A DNA stretch of 64,000 nucleotides from Geodermatophilus telluris (GTDB lineage: Bacteria; Actinomycetota; Actinomycetes; Mycobacteriales; Geodermatophilaceae): contig NZ_FMZF01000003.1 in assembly GCF_900102745.1 (NCBI RefSeq), positions 362,485 through 426,484 on the forward strand, in the 5' to 3' direction. Of the stretch, positions 1 to 9,047 are shown one piece after another. The stretch's first letter is position 1. Each line of letters starts with the position of its first letter. The notes beneath the pieces are model-generated. The model saw nothing but the letters and a program-made list of their open reading frames with translations, was not told the DNA's origin and did no database searches. The position numbers and the translations under genes were made by a program.

Positions 1-2
1 CC

Positions 3-2393
3 GACGACCCCGACGGGGAGCGGTCGCTCGAGGTCTCCCACGAGGCCCTGATCCGCGGCTGGCCGCGGCTGCAGGGGTGGATCGACGCCGACCGCGCCGG
101 CCTGCGCACGCACCGCACGCTGACGGCCTCGGCGGCGGAGTGGCAGCGCCTGGGCCGGGACGAGGGCGCGCTGTACCGGGGCGGGCGGCTCGTGGAGACC
201 GCCGAGTGGCAGCAACGGGCACCCACCGCGCTCAACGAGCTGGAGCGCGAGTTCCTGGCGGCGAGCAGCGCGGCGGAGCGGGCCCGGCGGCGAGCCCGGC
301 GACGGCGCCTGCAGGCCACCTTCGCCGCCCTGCTCGTCGCCCTGACCACGATCAGCGTGGTCGCCGTCGTGGCGGTGGTGCAGGCGCGGGAGGCCACCTG
401 GCAGAAGGACGTGGCGGTCTCCCGCCAGTACGCCGCCGACGCAGCCGTGGCCCTCGAGAGCGACCCGACGCTGAGCCTGGTGCTGGCCCGGCGCGCCTGG
501 GACGCCGCTCCCACGGCGCAGGCCGAGGAGATGCTCCGGCGGGCGACGGACGAGTCCCGGGGGCTGGCGATCCTCCGGGCGGGTGAGGGCCCGGTGCACA
601 GCGCCCGCTTCTCCCCGGACGGGTCCACCATCGCGAGCGCCGGCGCCGACGGCGTGCTGCGTCTCTGGGACGTCGATGAGGGATCCGTGCGGGCCGAGTA
701 CCCGGCCCACCAGGGCTTCGTCATGGCCGTGGCGTACAGCCCCGAGGGGGAGCACGTCGCCTCGGCGGGCTACGACGACGGCACCGTGGTCGTGACCGAC
801 GTCGCGACCGGGGACCGGCGGGTGGTGGCGCAGGAGCCGTCCGAGGCCTACCCGGTCAACGTCGCCTACAGCCCCGACGGGGGACTGCTGGCCGCCTCCC
901 TCTACGACGGCAGCGTCCACGTCTGGAACCGCGACGGTGCAGAGGTCGCGGTCCTCGGACCGGGCTCCGGCCCTGCGTACGCGTCGTCCTTCGGTCCGGA
1001 CGGCGACGTGGTCGTCACCGGGAGGGGTGACGGGACGGCCGTGGTGTGGGCCGTCGTGGACCCCTCGCGGCAGACGGTCCTGCGCGGCCACGACGGCGCC
1101 GTGACCGCGGTCCGCTTCACCACCGCCGGCGCCGTCGCGACCGGCGACGAGGACGGGACGCTCCGGCTGTGGGACGTGGCCTCCGGGCAGGAGGTGCTGA
1201 GCGTGCCCGTGGACGACCAGGCCCTCTACGACCTCGCGCTGAGCCCCGACGGCACCCGGATCGCGGCGGCCCGCGAGGACGGGGCGGTCAGCCTGCTCAG
1301 CACGGACGGCGTCGAGCTGGCCGTCCTGCGCGGGCACGTGGACCAGGCCTTCACCGTGGGCTTCCGGAACGGCGCAGAGCCGGGCGGGGAGGTGCTCGCC
1401 AGCGCCGGGCAGGACGGCACCGTGCGCACGTGGGACACCCGGGTCGGCACCGCCGTCCGGGCGCCCGTCACCGCCGCCGCGTACAGCCCCGACGGCCGGC
1501 TGGTGGTCACCGGCGGGACGGACGGGCGGGTCCGGGTGTGGTCGTCCGCCTCCCTGGAGCCACAGCTGGAGGTCCCCGCGCACGAAGGGCGGTGCTGGGC
1601 GGTGTTCTCCGCGGACGGGGAGGACGTCTGGACCTGGGGCGAGGACGGTCTCGTCACCCGGGTGAGCGCGTCGGACGGCCGCGAGGAGTGGCGGCTGGAG
1701 CCGGGGCGGGGCGAGGTGTGGTCCGCCTCCGTCGACGAGGCCGGTACGAGGATCGCCGTCGGGAACCAGGACGGGACCGTCCAGGTCGTCGACGTCGCGG
1801 ACGGCGCCTCGCAGGACCTCGTGGGCCACGCGGGTGCGGTCTACGCGGTCGCCCTCAGCCCCGACGGGCGCCACGTCCTGAGCGGGGACGAGAACGGCGA
1901 GCTGCGCCTGTGGGAGCTGGGCACGGGCGGCCGCGACGTCCGGGTCCTGTCCGGACACAGCGGGGCGGTCACGGCGGTGGCGTACAGCCCCGACGGTCGG
2001 GTGTTCGCGAGTGCTGGTGCCGACGGGGCCGTCCGGGTCTGGACGGCGACGGGGGAACCGGCCGCGGTCCTGCGCGGGCACCAGGGCACCGCCGAGTCCG
2101 TCCGCTTCACACCGGACGGCGGCCGGGTGGTCAGCACCGGGGCGGACCGGGTCGTCCGCGTCTGGGACGTCCCGTCCGAGCGGCTGCTCGTCGGCCTGCA
2201 GCGGCACGACGAGACCGTGGCGAGCGGCGAGATCGGTCCGGACGGGACCCTGCTCACCGCGTCCGAGGCGGGCGGGGTGCTGCGGACCTCGCCCTGCGAC
2301 GTCTGCGGCTCCACCCGTTCGGTGCTCGCGCTCGCGCAGACCCGGGCGATCCGGCCCCTGACCACCGAGGAGGAACAGCGCTTCGGCTCGTGA
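3..2393 (+). CDS. nSTAND NTPase C-terminal part with WD40 propellers (5' truncated)
   Basis: The reading frame is open from base 3, so the gene begins upstream of the window. The first ~60 residues (SHEALIRGWPRL, then GALYRGGRL) match the segment that follows the P-loop NTPase domain in nSTAND1-WD40 proteins. A membrane-spanning helix is encoded at about 312-386 (AALLVALTTISVVAVVAVV). The remainder consists of WD40 repeats; I count about 14 by the SPDG...D-G-x-(L/V)RLWD pattern, enough for two seven-bladed propellers. The C-terminus has a short CDVCG motif. Family knowledge suggests a membrane-anchored signalling or conflict NTPase with the propellers as sensor or scaffold. The NTPase domain itself is not visible here. 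A GTG at 192 is only an internal codon. Confidence 0.85.
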   Translation, partial: DDPDGERSLEVSHEALIRGWPRLQGWIDADRAGLRTHRTLTASAAEWQRLGRDEGALYRGGRLVETAEWQQRAPTALNELEREFLAASSAAERARRRARRRRLQATFAALLVALTTISVVAVVAVVQAREATWQKDVAVSRQYAADAAVALESDPTLSLVLARRAWDAAPTAQAEEMLRRATDESRGLAILRAGEGPVHSARFSPDGSTIASAGADGVLRLWDVDEGSVRAEYPAHQGFVMAVAYSPEGEHVASAGYDDGTVVVTDVATGDRRVVAQEPSEAYPVNVAYSPDGGLLAASLYDGSVHVWNRDGAEVAVLGPGSGPAYASSFGPDGDVVVTGRGDGTAVVWAVVDPSRQTVLRGHDGAVTAVRFTTAGAVATGDEDGTLRLWDVASGQEVLSVPVDDQALYDLALSPDGTRIAAAREDGAVSLLSTDGVELAVLRGHVDQAFTVGFRNGAEPGGEVLASAGQDGTVRTWDTRVGTAVRAPVTAAAYSPDGRLVVTGGTDGRVRVWSSASLEPQLEVPAHEGRCWAVFSADGEDVWTWGEDGLVTRVSASDGREEWRLEPGRGEVWSASVDEAGTRIAVGNQDGTVQVVDVADGASQDLVGHAGAVYAVALSPDGRHVLSGDENGELRLWELGTGGRDVRVLSGHSGAVTAVAYSPDGRVFASAGADGAVRVWTATGEPAAVLRGHQGTAESVRFTPDGGRVVSTGADRVVRVWDVPSERLLVGLQRHDETVASGEIGPDGTLLTASEAGGVLRTSPCDVCGSTRSVLALAQTRAIRPLTTEEEQRFGS

Positions 2394-2469
2394 ACCGGCG
2401 GGGTCCACGGCACCGGACCGCGCCACCACCAGCCTCTCGGGATCCCGAGAGCACCGGAGAAGGGAGATC

Positions 2470-2973
2470 GTGATGGGGGACGTCCACACCGACACGGCCA
2501 GGGGGACGGACGTGAGCCGGCTCGCGGCCGTGGCCGCGCTCGCCCACCCGCTGGTGCAGCGGCTCCTCCCCGAGGGCGGTGCCCCGCCACCGATGGTCGT
2601 GCTGACCGGCCTGGTGGGGGTGATCGACACGGACCCCGAGCGGATCCGGCTCTACTACGACCACACCCTCCAGGACTGGCTGGAGATCCCGGTGCGTCTG
2701 GTGCGGCACGTCGAGGAGACGCCTTCCACCGACGGATGCCCGTGGGGTCAGGACGTCGTCTGGCTGCTGCACGAGGCCCCCGGAGGTGAGGCCGACGTCG
2801 CACGTGACGCCGCCGGTTCCACGGAGGCCGGATCGGATGAGACGGGTGTGATCCCGGACGTCGTCCCCAGGGGGCCCGGGCACTTCACGCTGGACCAGTA
2901 CATGCGACGGCCTGTGGGAGGGCTGGGTGTGGCGCCGAGACCGAAGCCGACTCCTCCGCCTCCGCCCGGGTGA
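2470..2973 (+). CDS. hypothetical protein downstream of the nSTAND-WD40 gene
   Basis: A 167-residue protein I do not recognise. GTG at 2470 or ATG at 2473 can start it; AGGGAG at 2461-2466 is suitably placed for either. The N-terminal ~95 residues look folded, with a hydrophobic strand (MVVLTGLVGVID) followed by YYDHTLQDWLEIP and the segment WGQDVVWLLHEAP. The tail is rich in Gly, Asp and Pro and is probably disordered. It lies 76 nt behind the WD40 gene on the same strand, so it may be cotranscribed and act with it. Third-position GC is high, as expected of a real gene here. No catalytic motif is seen. Confidence 0.6.
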   Translation: MMGDVHTDTARGTDVSRLAAVAALAHPLVQRLLPEGGAPPPMVVLTGLVGVIDTDPERIRLYYDHTLQDWLEIPVRLVRHVEETPSTDGCPWGQDVVWLLHEAPGGEADVARDAAGSTEAGSDETGVIPDVVPRGPGHFTLDQYMRRPVGGLGVAPRPKPTPPPPPG

Positions 2974-2978
2974 GCCCG

Positions 2979-2999
2979 GGACCGGCTGCACGCCGGTCC
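2979..2999. terminator. hairpin between convergent genes
   Basis: Perfect 8-bp stem, GGACCGGC at 2979-2986 paired with GCCGGTCC at 2992-2999, loop TGCAC. It lies between the stop codons of two convergent genes (2973 and 3016) and has no T-run, so it could terminate in both directions. Confidence 0.5.
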
Positions 3000-3015
3000 G
3001 GCCGGAGCCGCTGCG

Positions 3016-6000
3016 TCAGGTACCCGCCATCTCCGCCAGCCGGCACAGGGCGTTGACCTGGCGCAGCTGCTCCGGCGTGCGCACCTGCGCGTCGAGCAGC
3101 AGCGGGCTCATCACCACCACGGCCAGCGCCTTGGCCCGGGAGACCGCGACGTTGAGCCGGTTGAGGTCGTAGAGGAACGACACCCCGCGCGGGGCGTCGT
3201 CGGCCGACGTGGAGGTGGTCGAGTACACGACCACCGGCGCCTCCTGGCCCTGGAACCGGTCGACGGTGCCCACCCGTGCGCCGTCGGGCAGCAGCGAGCG
3301 GATGAGCGCCACCTGGTTGTTGTAGGGGGCCACGACGAGCACGTCGTCGGGGCCGATCGGCCGCTCGCTGCCCTCGGAGTCGACCCAGCCGACGCCCTGC
3401 AGCGACCGCCAGACGGCGGCGACCTCGGCGGCCTCCTCCCGGGACGACGCCGCCGCCGACGCCGTGTGGGCCACGGAGCGCACGGCCAGGCCGCTGCCCG
3501 AGACCAGCCCGCCCGGCCGCACGCTGATCCGCTCGCGCAGCGGCGCCGACTCCAGCCGGCCCTCGTAGGCCAGGTCGGAGACGAACGCGGTCAGCGCCGG
3601 GTGCATCCGGTAGGTGGTGTCGAGGAAGATCCCCCGGCCCTCCGGCACCGTGGGGTGGCCCTCGAGCAGGTGCTCCAGCGCCGAGAGCCCCGAGTCGCCG
3701 GGGTGCACGCCCTGCGAGGGCTGGGCGAGCTGCTGCGGGTCGCCGAGCAGCACCAGCGAGCGGGCCGACCGCGCCACCGCGACGGCGTTGGCGAGCGAGA
3801 ACTGCCCGGCCTCGTCGACGACGAGCACGTCGACGGCCTCGGCGAGGTCGGGCTGCGTCCAGAACCACGCCGTCCCGCCGACCAGCGACACGTCGCCGTC
3901 GACGAGCCGCCGGGCGACGTCCCTGCCGTCCTTCGACCACTCCACGCCGGGCGCGCCGCACGCCTGGTGCTCGTCGCACTTCTGCAGCGCGGGCCGCCCG
4001 ACGGCCGAGAGCACGTTGCCGATGACGGCGTGCGAGGTGGCCGTGACGCCGACCTTCTTGCCGGCGTCGAGCAGCGCGCGGATCAGGTGCGAGGCCGCCC
4101 GCGTCTTGCCGCTGCCGGGCGGTCCCTGGACGGCGAGCACCTCGCCGTCGAGCCGCAGCCCGATGCGGACGACGGCGTCGCCGGCCTGCTCGCCGGGCCG
4201 GCGGCGGCAGTCGGCCGGCACCCGCCGCTCCAGCAGCGCCTGGCCCAGGCAGTCGCGGCCGTCGAGCACGGCCTCGGCGGTGGCCGCGATCGCCCCGCGC
4301 ATGCCCTTGTCGTCGAGGGGACCCTCCGGGCCGAGCGCCCGCGGGGAGAGCTCCTTGGTCGTCTTGACGACGACGCGGCCGGCGACGGCGTCCAGCTCGC
4401 GGATCTCGCCGACCCGGGCGCGGGTGTCGACGTCGACCACCTTCGACCCGACCGAGAGCTTCGTGTCCTGCGTCGGGAAGCCCAGCGCGTAGAGCTTCGA
4501 CCGCTTCTCCGTGCCGATCTCGACCGGCGCCGACAGCCCGCCGAGCACGGTGCCGTCCTCGACCAGGGCGGCGTCGTCGAGGTCCGTGCGGCTGAAGAAC
4601 TCCCACCAGCCGGGCCGGGCCTCGCGGCGGTGCCACTGGACGAGGTCGGCGAGCAGGCCGTGGCCCGCCTCCTGCAGCCGGCCGACCAGCGCCAGCTCGG
4701 CGAGCTCGGCCTCCGACCGCTCGGCCGGCCCGGTGGTCTCCGAGACCAGCGGTCGGTCCTGGCCGCCGAACTCCCGCTCCAGCTCCTCGCGCTGCGTCTC
4801 CAGCCAGTCGTGCAGCTCGCGGGTGGAGTCGACGTCGTCCTTGTTGTACAGCTCGATGGCGTCCAGTCGTGCCGGGTCGCGGTCGGCGAGCCACTGCTCG
4901 TAGGCGATGACGCTGCCCATCGCGCTGGCGACGTCGCCGGTGTGCTCCCGGCCGTAGAACGCCTCGACCTTCTTGATCGAGTACGAGCCCTTGCTGATCC
5001 GCATCGACTGCTTCACGACGGGATAGAGGTCGACGAACCGCTCGGCGCGCAGCAGCTCGTCGAGCTCGGCCTCGCGGACGCCGTAGCGGCCGGTGAGCCG
5101 CTTGAGCGCGCTGACCTCGTAGGCGGCGTAGTGGTAGACGTGCATGCCGCGGTCGGCCTGCCAGGCCTCGCGGACGAGGTCGATCAGGTCGCAGACCATC
5201 TGCCTCTCGGCGACGGGGTCGTGCGCCCAGAGCGCGGTGAAGCTGCCGTCGCGCCGGCCGATGCCGGCGAGGTACTCCAGCCCCGCGCCGTCGGCGGAGT
5301 GCGGGTCGCCCTCGAAGTCGAGGTAGAGGTCGCCGGCGCTGGGCTCGGGCAGCCGGAGCAGGCCGGTGTTCCGCGCCGGTGGCAGCAGGGTGCGGGTGGG
5401 GACGCCGGTGGCGCGCTCGCGGAGCTGCTCGCGGGCCTGCTCCTGGACGCGGGTGCGGGTGGCCGCGCCGATGCGGGCGGCCCGCAGCGTGGCGTCGTCG
5501 GCGGCGGCGAGCTGCTCGAGGGTGGTGATCCCGGCGGCGCGCAGGGCGGCGCGGGTGTCGGCGCGCATGCCGGCGACGAGGCTCAGGTCGTCGGCGGCGG
5601 CCAGCTCGGCGTCGCACCTGGGCTTCCAGGTGCACTGGCTGCAGTAGGGCGTCGGGACCGGCTCGGTGGCGGGCGGGTCGGCGACGAAGGTGGTGAGCCG
5701 GGCGCGGGCGCGGCGGGCGTAGGCGGCGACGTCGACCAGCCGCCACGGGTGCGCGACGCCGTCGCCGGTGACCACGCAGACCCGCTCGGGCTGCCGGCCC
5801 TGGAGGACGGCGAGCCGCTCTGCGTAGGTGGCCATCTGCAGCAGCGCGGGCACCTTGACGCGGCGGGCGAGCTTGGCGTCGGCCACCTCGTAGGACCACT
5901 CCCCCAGCGCCGACGGGGTCAGCACCTTCAGGAGGAAGTCGGCCGCGCCGGCCCACACGCCGTCGGTGAACTGCGCCTGGTGGACGACGTCGACGCCGGC

Positions 6001-6288
6001 GCGCATCGCCCGGAGGGTCTCGGCCTCGGCCTCCCGGCGGCCGCGCGCGTCGAGCCGGACGGGGATGCGCACGATGCTGCGCCCCTCGGCCTCCAGCGCG
6101 TCGAGGTAGCGCAGCTCGTGCTCGGTGCCGAGGTCGGCGATGAGCTCGGCGTGGTCGCCGGGGCCCTCGGCGAGCGGCGCGAGCCGCCCGTCGGCGACGG
6201 CGAGGTCGAGCGTCGTGAGGTGGGCGCAGGCCTGGTGGCGGGTCAGGTCGGTGGGGCTCAGGACCAGGGAGCCGTCGGTGCGGTACAT
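3016..6288 (-). CDS. TM0106-family RecB-like nuclease fused to SF1 helicase
   Basis: A 1090-residue protein. The N-terminal ~270 residues carry the RecB-like PD-(D/E)XK nuclease pattern of the TM0106 family (AADFLLKV, then YEVADAKLAR with the Asp-x-Lys strand), followed by four cysteines (CSQCTWKPRC) of the type that bind a cluster or zinc. A second RNase H-like nuclease block follows (YLDFEGDP near residue 325). The C-terminal half is an SF1 helicase of the Dna2/Upf1 group: Walker A GPPGSGKT near residue 720, Walker B VVDEAGQ near 820, and a C-terminal block with VDRFQGQE and NVAVSRAK. Likely a DNA repair or nucleic-acid processing nuclease-helicase. The start is the ATG at 6288 (MYRTDGSL). 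It is convergent with the preceding gene. Confidence 0.9.
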   Translation of the reverse strand: MYRTDGSLVLSPTDLTRHQACAHLTTLDLAVADGRLAPLAEGPGDHAELIADLGTEHELRYLDALEAEGRSIVRIPVRLDARGRREAEAETLRAMRAGVDVVHQAQFTDGVWAGAADFLLKVLTPSALGEWSYEVADAKLARRVKVPALLQMATYAERLAVLQGRQPERVCVVTGDGVAHPWRLVDVAAYARRARARLTTFVADPPATEPVPTPYCSQCTWKPRCDAELAAADDLSLVAGMRADTRAALRAAGITTLEQLAAADDATLRAARIGAATRTRVQEQAREQLRERATGVPTRTLLPPARNTGLLRLPEPSAGDLYLDFEGDPHSADGAGLEYLAGIGRRDGSFTALWAHDPVAERQMVCDLIDLVREAWQADRGMHVYHYAAYEVSALKRLTGRYGVREAELDELLRAERFVDLYPVVKQSMRISKGSYSIKKVEAFYGREHTGDVASAMGSVIAYEQWLADRDPARLDAIELYNKDDVDSTRELHDWLETQREELEREFGGQDRPLVSETTGPAERSEAELAELALVGRLQEAGHGLLADLVQWHRREARPGWWEFFSRTDLDDAALVEDGTVLGGLSAPVEIGTEKRSKLYALGFPTQDTKLSVGSKVVDVDTRARVGEIRELDAVAGRVVVKTTKELSPRALGPEGPLDDKGMRGAIAATAEAVLDGRDCLGQALLERRVPADCRRRPGEQAGDAVVRIGLRLDGEVLAVQGPPGSGKTRAASHLIRALLDAGKKVGVTATSHAVIGNVLSAVGRPALQKCDEHQACGAPGVEWSKDGRDVARRLVDGDVSLVGGTAWFWTQPDLAEAVDVLVVDEAGQFSLANAVAVARSARSLVLLGDPQQLAQPSQGVHPGDSGLSALEHLLEGHPTVPEGRGIFLDTTYRMHPALTAFVSDLAYEGRLESAPLRERISVRPGGLVSGSGLAVRSVAHTASAAASSREEAAEVAAVWRSLQGVGWVDSEGSERPIGPDDVLVVAPYNNQVALIRSLLPDGARVGTVDRFQGQEAPVVVYSTTSTSADDAPRGVSFLYDLNRLNVAVSRAKALAVVVMSPLLLDAQVRTPEQLRQVNALCRLAEMAGT

Positions 6289-6370
6289 CGAGACGGGACG
6301 GTCTCACGCGGGCGCCGGAATCGGGGCGATGCGCGCCGGAGGGAGGGTCGCCCGTCCCACCGAGCACCGG

Positions 6371-7366
6371 TCAGTCGAGGACCGCCTCCCAGGGGCCCGT
6401 GGTGTCCACGACCAGGTACTCGGTGCCCGGAGGGATGCGCACCTGGCCGCGGTAGGCGCCGACGTGGTTGACGAGCAGGTCCCAGTCGGCGCCATGCGCG
6501 GTGACGGCGAGGTGGTCGAAGCCACGGTAGGTGATCGTCGCGCTGACGAGCCCCTGAGCCGGCGCGGGGAGGACCAGCACGCCCGAGTCCGTGCCGCGCT
6601 CGTGCCCACGCCAGCGCGGGACGTCCCCCCAGGGGACGAGCGTCAGGCTCCACGGTCCAGAGGCGGACACCTCGAAGCCGGCCAGCGGCCCCTGCTGCCC
6701 ACACACCAGCGTCCCCGAGTAGCGGCCAACGACGTTGACCAGCAGCTCGCCCTGGTCACCAGCCTCCGTGACCTCGAAGACGGCGAAGTGGTCGCTGCCG
6801 GAGTGTTCGACGCGCAGGACTTGGGCGCCGGGGACATGTGCGCGGACGAGCTGGTCGGTGGTCCCTGTGACGCTGTCCTGCCCGGCTCCCTGCGAGGAGG
6901 GCTCGGTGCTGCGACGCGGAGCACGCGGCAGAGGACGATCCGGGGCGGGCACCGGAACGGAGGCGGCCGCCCCGTGGATCGTGTACTCGGCGACCTCTTG
7001 GATTGCCAAGCTGACGCCCTTCTTGAAGCGGAGGGCTTCACCGCCTGTGGTCAACAGGGTCAGCTCACCGTTGACCAGCCCAGTTCGCAGGCCGACACGG
7101 GTCGCGTCGATCTGGGACAGCGGGATGGAGCGCAGCCCGCCGTCGTGCGTGAACGCGATCCGTTGGTCCGTGACGAGCACGACGTGGTTGGGCAGCCTGC
7201 CGAAGGAGCCCTCTTGGTAGTTGCTCACCGCCAGGACCGTCTCCCCAGGGAGGAGCCCGACCTCATCGACGAGCCAGGTGTGCAAGCGGGCGAGGTTCTG
7301 CCGCTGTGCGTTCCCGACCAGGGCAGCCGAAGCGGTGGCGAAATCCGGTCGGAGCAGGCTGGTCAT
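6371..7366 (-). CDS. PH/GRAM-like N-terminal protein with two C-terminal repeats
   Basis: A 331-residue protein. I chose the ATG at 7366 because GAAGG lies about 7 nt upstream; a longer in-frame start at 7513 has a low-complexity, Arg/Pro-rich extension. Residues 1-115 look like a bacterial PH or GRAM-like fold (VVLVTDQRIAFTHDGG, then ISLSQI-type strand and LRFKKG). After a Pro-rich linker come two related beta-rich units, the first with SGSDHFAVFEV...LLVNVVGRYSG and the second with RGFDHLAVTA...LLVNHVGAYRG, each ending in a Gly-Pro-Trp motif. It is divergent from the ARG-phosphatase gene. Function is unknown; the internal duplication suggests a binding role. Confidence 0.75.
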   Translation of the reverse strand: MTSLLRPDFATASAALVGNAQRQNLARLHTWLVDEVGLLPGETVLAVSNYQEGSFGRLPNHVVLVTDQRIAFTHDGGLRSIPLSQIDATRVGLRTGLVNGELTLLTTGGEALRFKKGVSLAIQEVAEYTIHGAAASVPVPAPDRPLPRAPRRSTEPSSQGAGQDSVTGTTDQLVRAHVPGAQVLRVEHSGSDHFAVFEVTEAGDQGELLVNVVGRYSGTLVCGQQGPLAGFEVSASGPWSLTLVPWGDVPRWRGHERGTDSGVLVLPAPAQGLVSATITYRGFDHLAVTAHGADWDLLVNHVGAYRGQVRIPPGTEYLVVDTTGPWEAVLD

Positions 7367-7551
7367 CGTTCTACCTTCGCTGTCGTGGGAGTGGACGGAC
7401 TCGTCGGGACACGACCGTCCAGGACCCGGGAGACAACGGCCAGTAACGGGACGGCGCCATGCCCCGAAGTGGTGGCCTCGCCACGGGGTTCTCCGGAGAC
7501 CACCCACGGGCACTCAGTAATGGCAAGGGCTGCGTCGCGGAGACTGGACGG

Positions 7552-8976
7552 GTGACCGCTGGACTGCACCGCTCGCACCGGGTGGCCGGGGCCCTGGTCG
7601 GGTCGGCCGTGGGGGACGCGCTCGGGGCGCCGTTCGAGTTCGGCCCGCCCGGGGCGTTCTCGGCGCACTTCCCCAGGGCGGCCCGGGGCGCGGCGACCGA
7701 GATGTGCGGCGGCGGGTCGCTCGGGTGGGAGCCGGGCGAGTTCACCGACGACACGCAGATGGCGCTGCTGGTGGCGCGGTCGCTGGTGGAGCGCGGCGGC
7801 CTGGACGAGGCCGACGTCTTCGAGCGGTTCGCGACCTGGGCGGCGGCGGGCCCGCCGGACATCGGCGTGCAGACCCGCGCGGTGTTCGACTCCGGGCTCC
7901 CCTGGGACCGCGCGGCGGCCGAGCACTTTGCGGGCACCGGCCGGGCGGCGGGCAACGGCTCGCTCATGCGGACGACGCCGGCGGCGATCTGGTTCTCCCG
8001 GTTCGGCACCGCGGCCACGGTGGACGCCGCCCGCCGGATCTCGGCGCTCACCCACGGCGACCCGGCCGCGGGCGAGGGCTGCGCGGTGTTCCACGAGCTG
8101 CTGCGGGTGGCGCTCGGCGGCGGCGACCCGCTGGCCGCCGTCCCCGCTGCCCTCGACCTGGTCCGGCCGGAGCACCGCGACCGGTGGGCGGCTGTGCTGG
8201 CGCCGGACTGGGAGCCGTCGCGGGCGACGGAGTCGAACGGCGCCGTGTGGCCGACGCTCGGGCAGGCGCTGTGGGCGCTGCGGCACGGGCGCGACTTCGC
8301 CGAGGTGCTGCGGCTGGTGGTCGACCTGGGCGGGGACACCGACACGGGCGCGTGCGTGGCCGGCGGGCTGGCCGGGGCGGTGTACGGGATGGGCGGCATC
8401 CCGATGCGGTGGGCGTCGGTGGTGCACGGCCGCGTGCCCGGTCACGGCGCGCGGGTGGAGCGGCTGGCCGACCTGCTGCGGCTGGCCGCCGACCTCGACG
8501 GCAAGGAGTTCTTCCAGGCGGAGACGGGCGTGATCCCGCGGGTGGGTCCGGCCGAGGTGCTGCCGGGGATCTGGGCGGGCAACCTCGACGGCGCGCGGTA
8601 CAGCGAGGAGGACTTCGCCGTCATCAGCCTGTGCCGGCTGGCCGAGCCGTTCCCGCACACGCTGCACCGGATGGCCTACCTGACCGACAACAACCACAAC
8701 GTGGACGTCGACGTCGTGCTGGCCGACGTGCTCGACGACCTCGCCGCGCTGCACGCCGAGGGCCACCGGGTACTCGTGCACTGCCACGGCGGGGCGTCGC
8801 GGACTGGGCTGGTACTGCGCGCCTGGCTGGTGCGCGAGCAGGGCATGACGCCGGCCGAGGCGACGGCGCACGTCGCCGAGCGCTGGCCGCACCTCGGGCT
8901 GTGGAACGACAGCTTCACCGCGGCGCTGGAGCGCCTGGCGTCGGAGCGACATCGCCAGACACCACTGCAGAGCTAA
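7552..8976 (+). CDS. ADP-ribosylglycohydrolase fused to a Cys-phosphatase domain (copy 1)
   Basis: A 474-residue protein. Residues 1-310 are an ADP-ribosylglycohydrolase (DraG/ARH fold): the metal-binding EFTDDTQM and GGDTDT motifs are intact. Residues ~340-474 form a dual-specificity phosphatase-like domain with the Cx5R loop HCHGGASRTG. I use GTG 7552 as start because homology to copy 2 (29283-30701) begins just after it; a more upstream ATG at 7459 adds non-homologous sequence. The family removes ADP-ribose from proteins or small molecules; the phosphatase could process the phosphorylated product. Copy 2 sits inside an ADP-ribose operon, whereas this copy stands alone, next to the PH-like gene. 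The two proteins look roughly 80% alike by eye. Confidence 0.9.
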   Translation: MTAGLHRSHRVAGALVGSAVGDALGAPFEFGPPGAFSAHFPRAARGAATEMCGGGSLGWEPGEFTDDTQMALLVARSLVERGGLDEADVFERFATWAAAGPPDIGVQTRAVFDSGLPWDRAAAEHFAGTGRAAGNGSLMRTTPAAIWFSRFGTAATVDAARRISALTHGDPAAGEGCAVFHELLRVALGGGDPLAAVPAALDLVRPEHRDRWAAVLAPDWEPSRATESNGAVWPTLGQALWALRHGRDFAEVLRLVVDLGGDTDTGACVAGGLAGAVYGMGGIPMRWASVVHGRVPGHGARVERLADLLRLAADLDGKEFFQAETGVIPRVGPAEVLPGIWAGNLDGARYSEEDFAVISLCRLAEPFPHTLHRMAYLTDNNHNVDVDVVLADVLDDLAALHAEGHRVLVHCHGGASRTGLVLRAWLVREQGMTPAEATAHVAERWPHLGLWNDSFTAALERLASERHRQTPLQS

Positions 8977-9047
8977 CCGCACGGTGCGGATGCAGCCTCG
9001 CATGGGCTTTTTGTGAGCAACCAGCTACAGGGAGCTACGGTACGGCG

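Noticed and set aside
1046-2473. 475-residue plus-strand frame overlapping the WD40 gene
   Set aside because: Arg/Gly/Ala-rich out-of-frame translation of the WD40 repeats.
3466-6471. 1001-residue open frame on the plus strand
   Set aside because: It is antisense to the TM0106-type nuclease-helicase, is made of low-complexity Arg/Gly/Val/Asp-rich sequence and has no motifs. It is a by-product of high GC.
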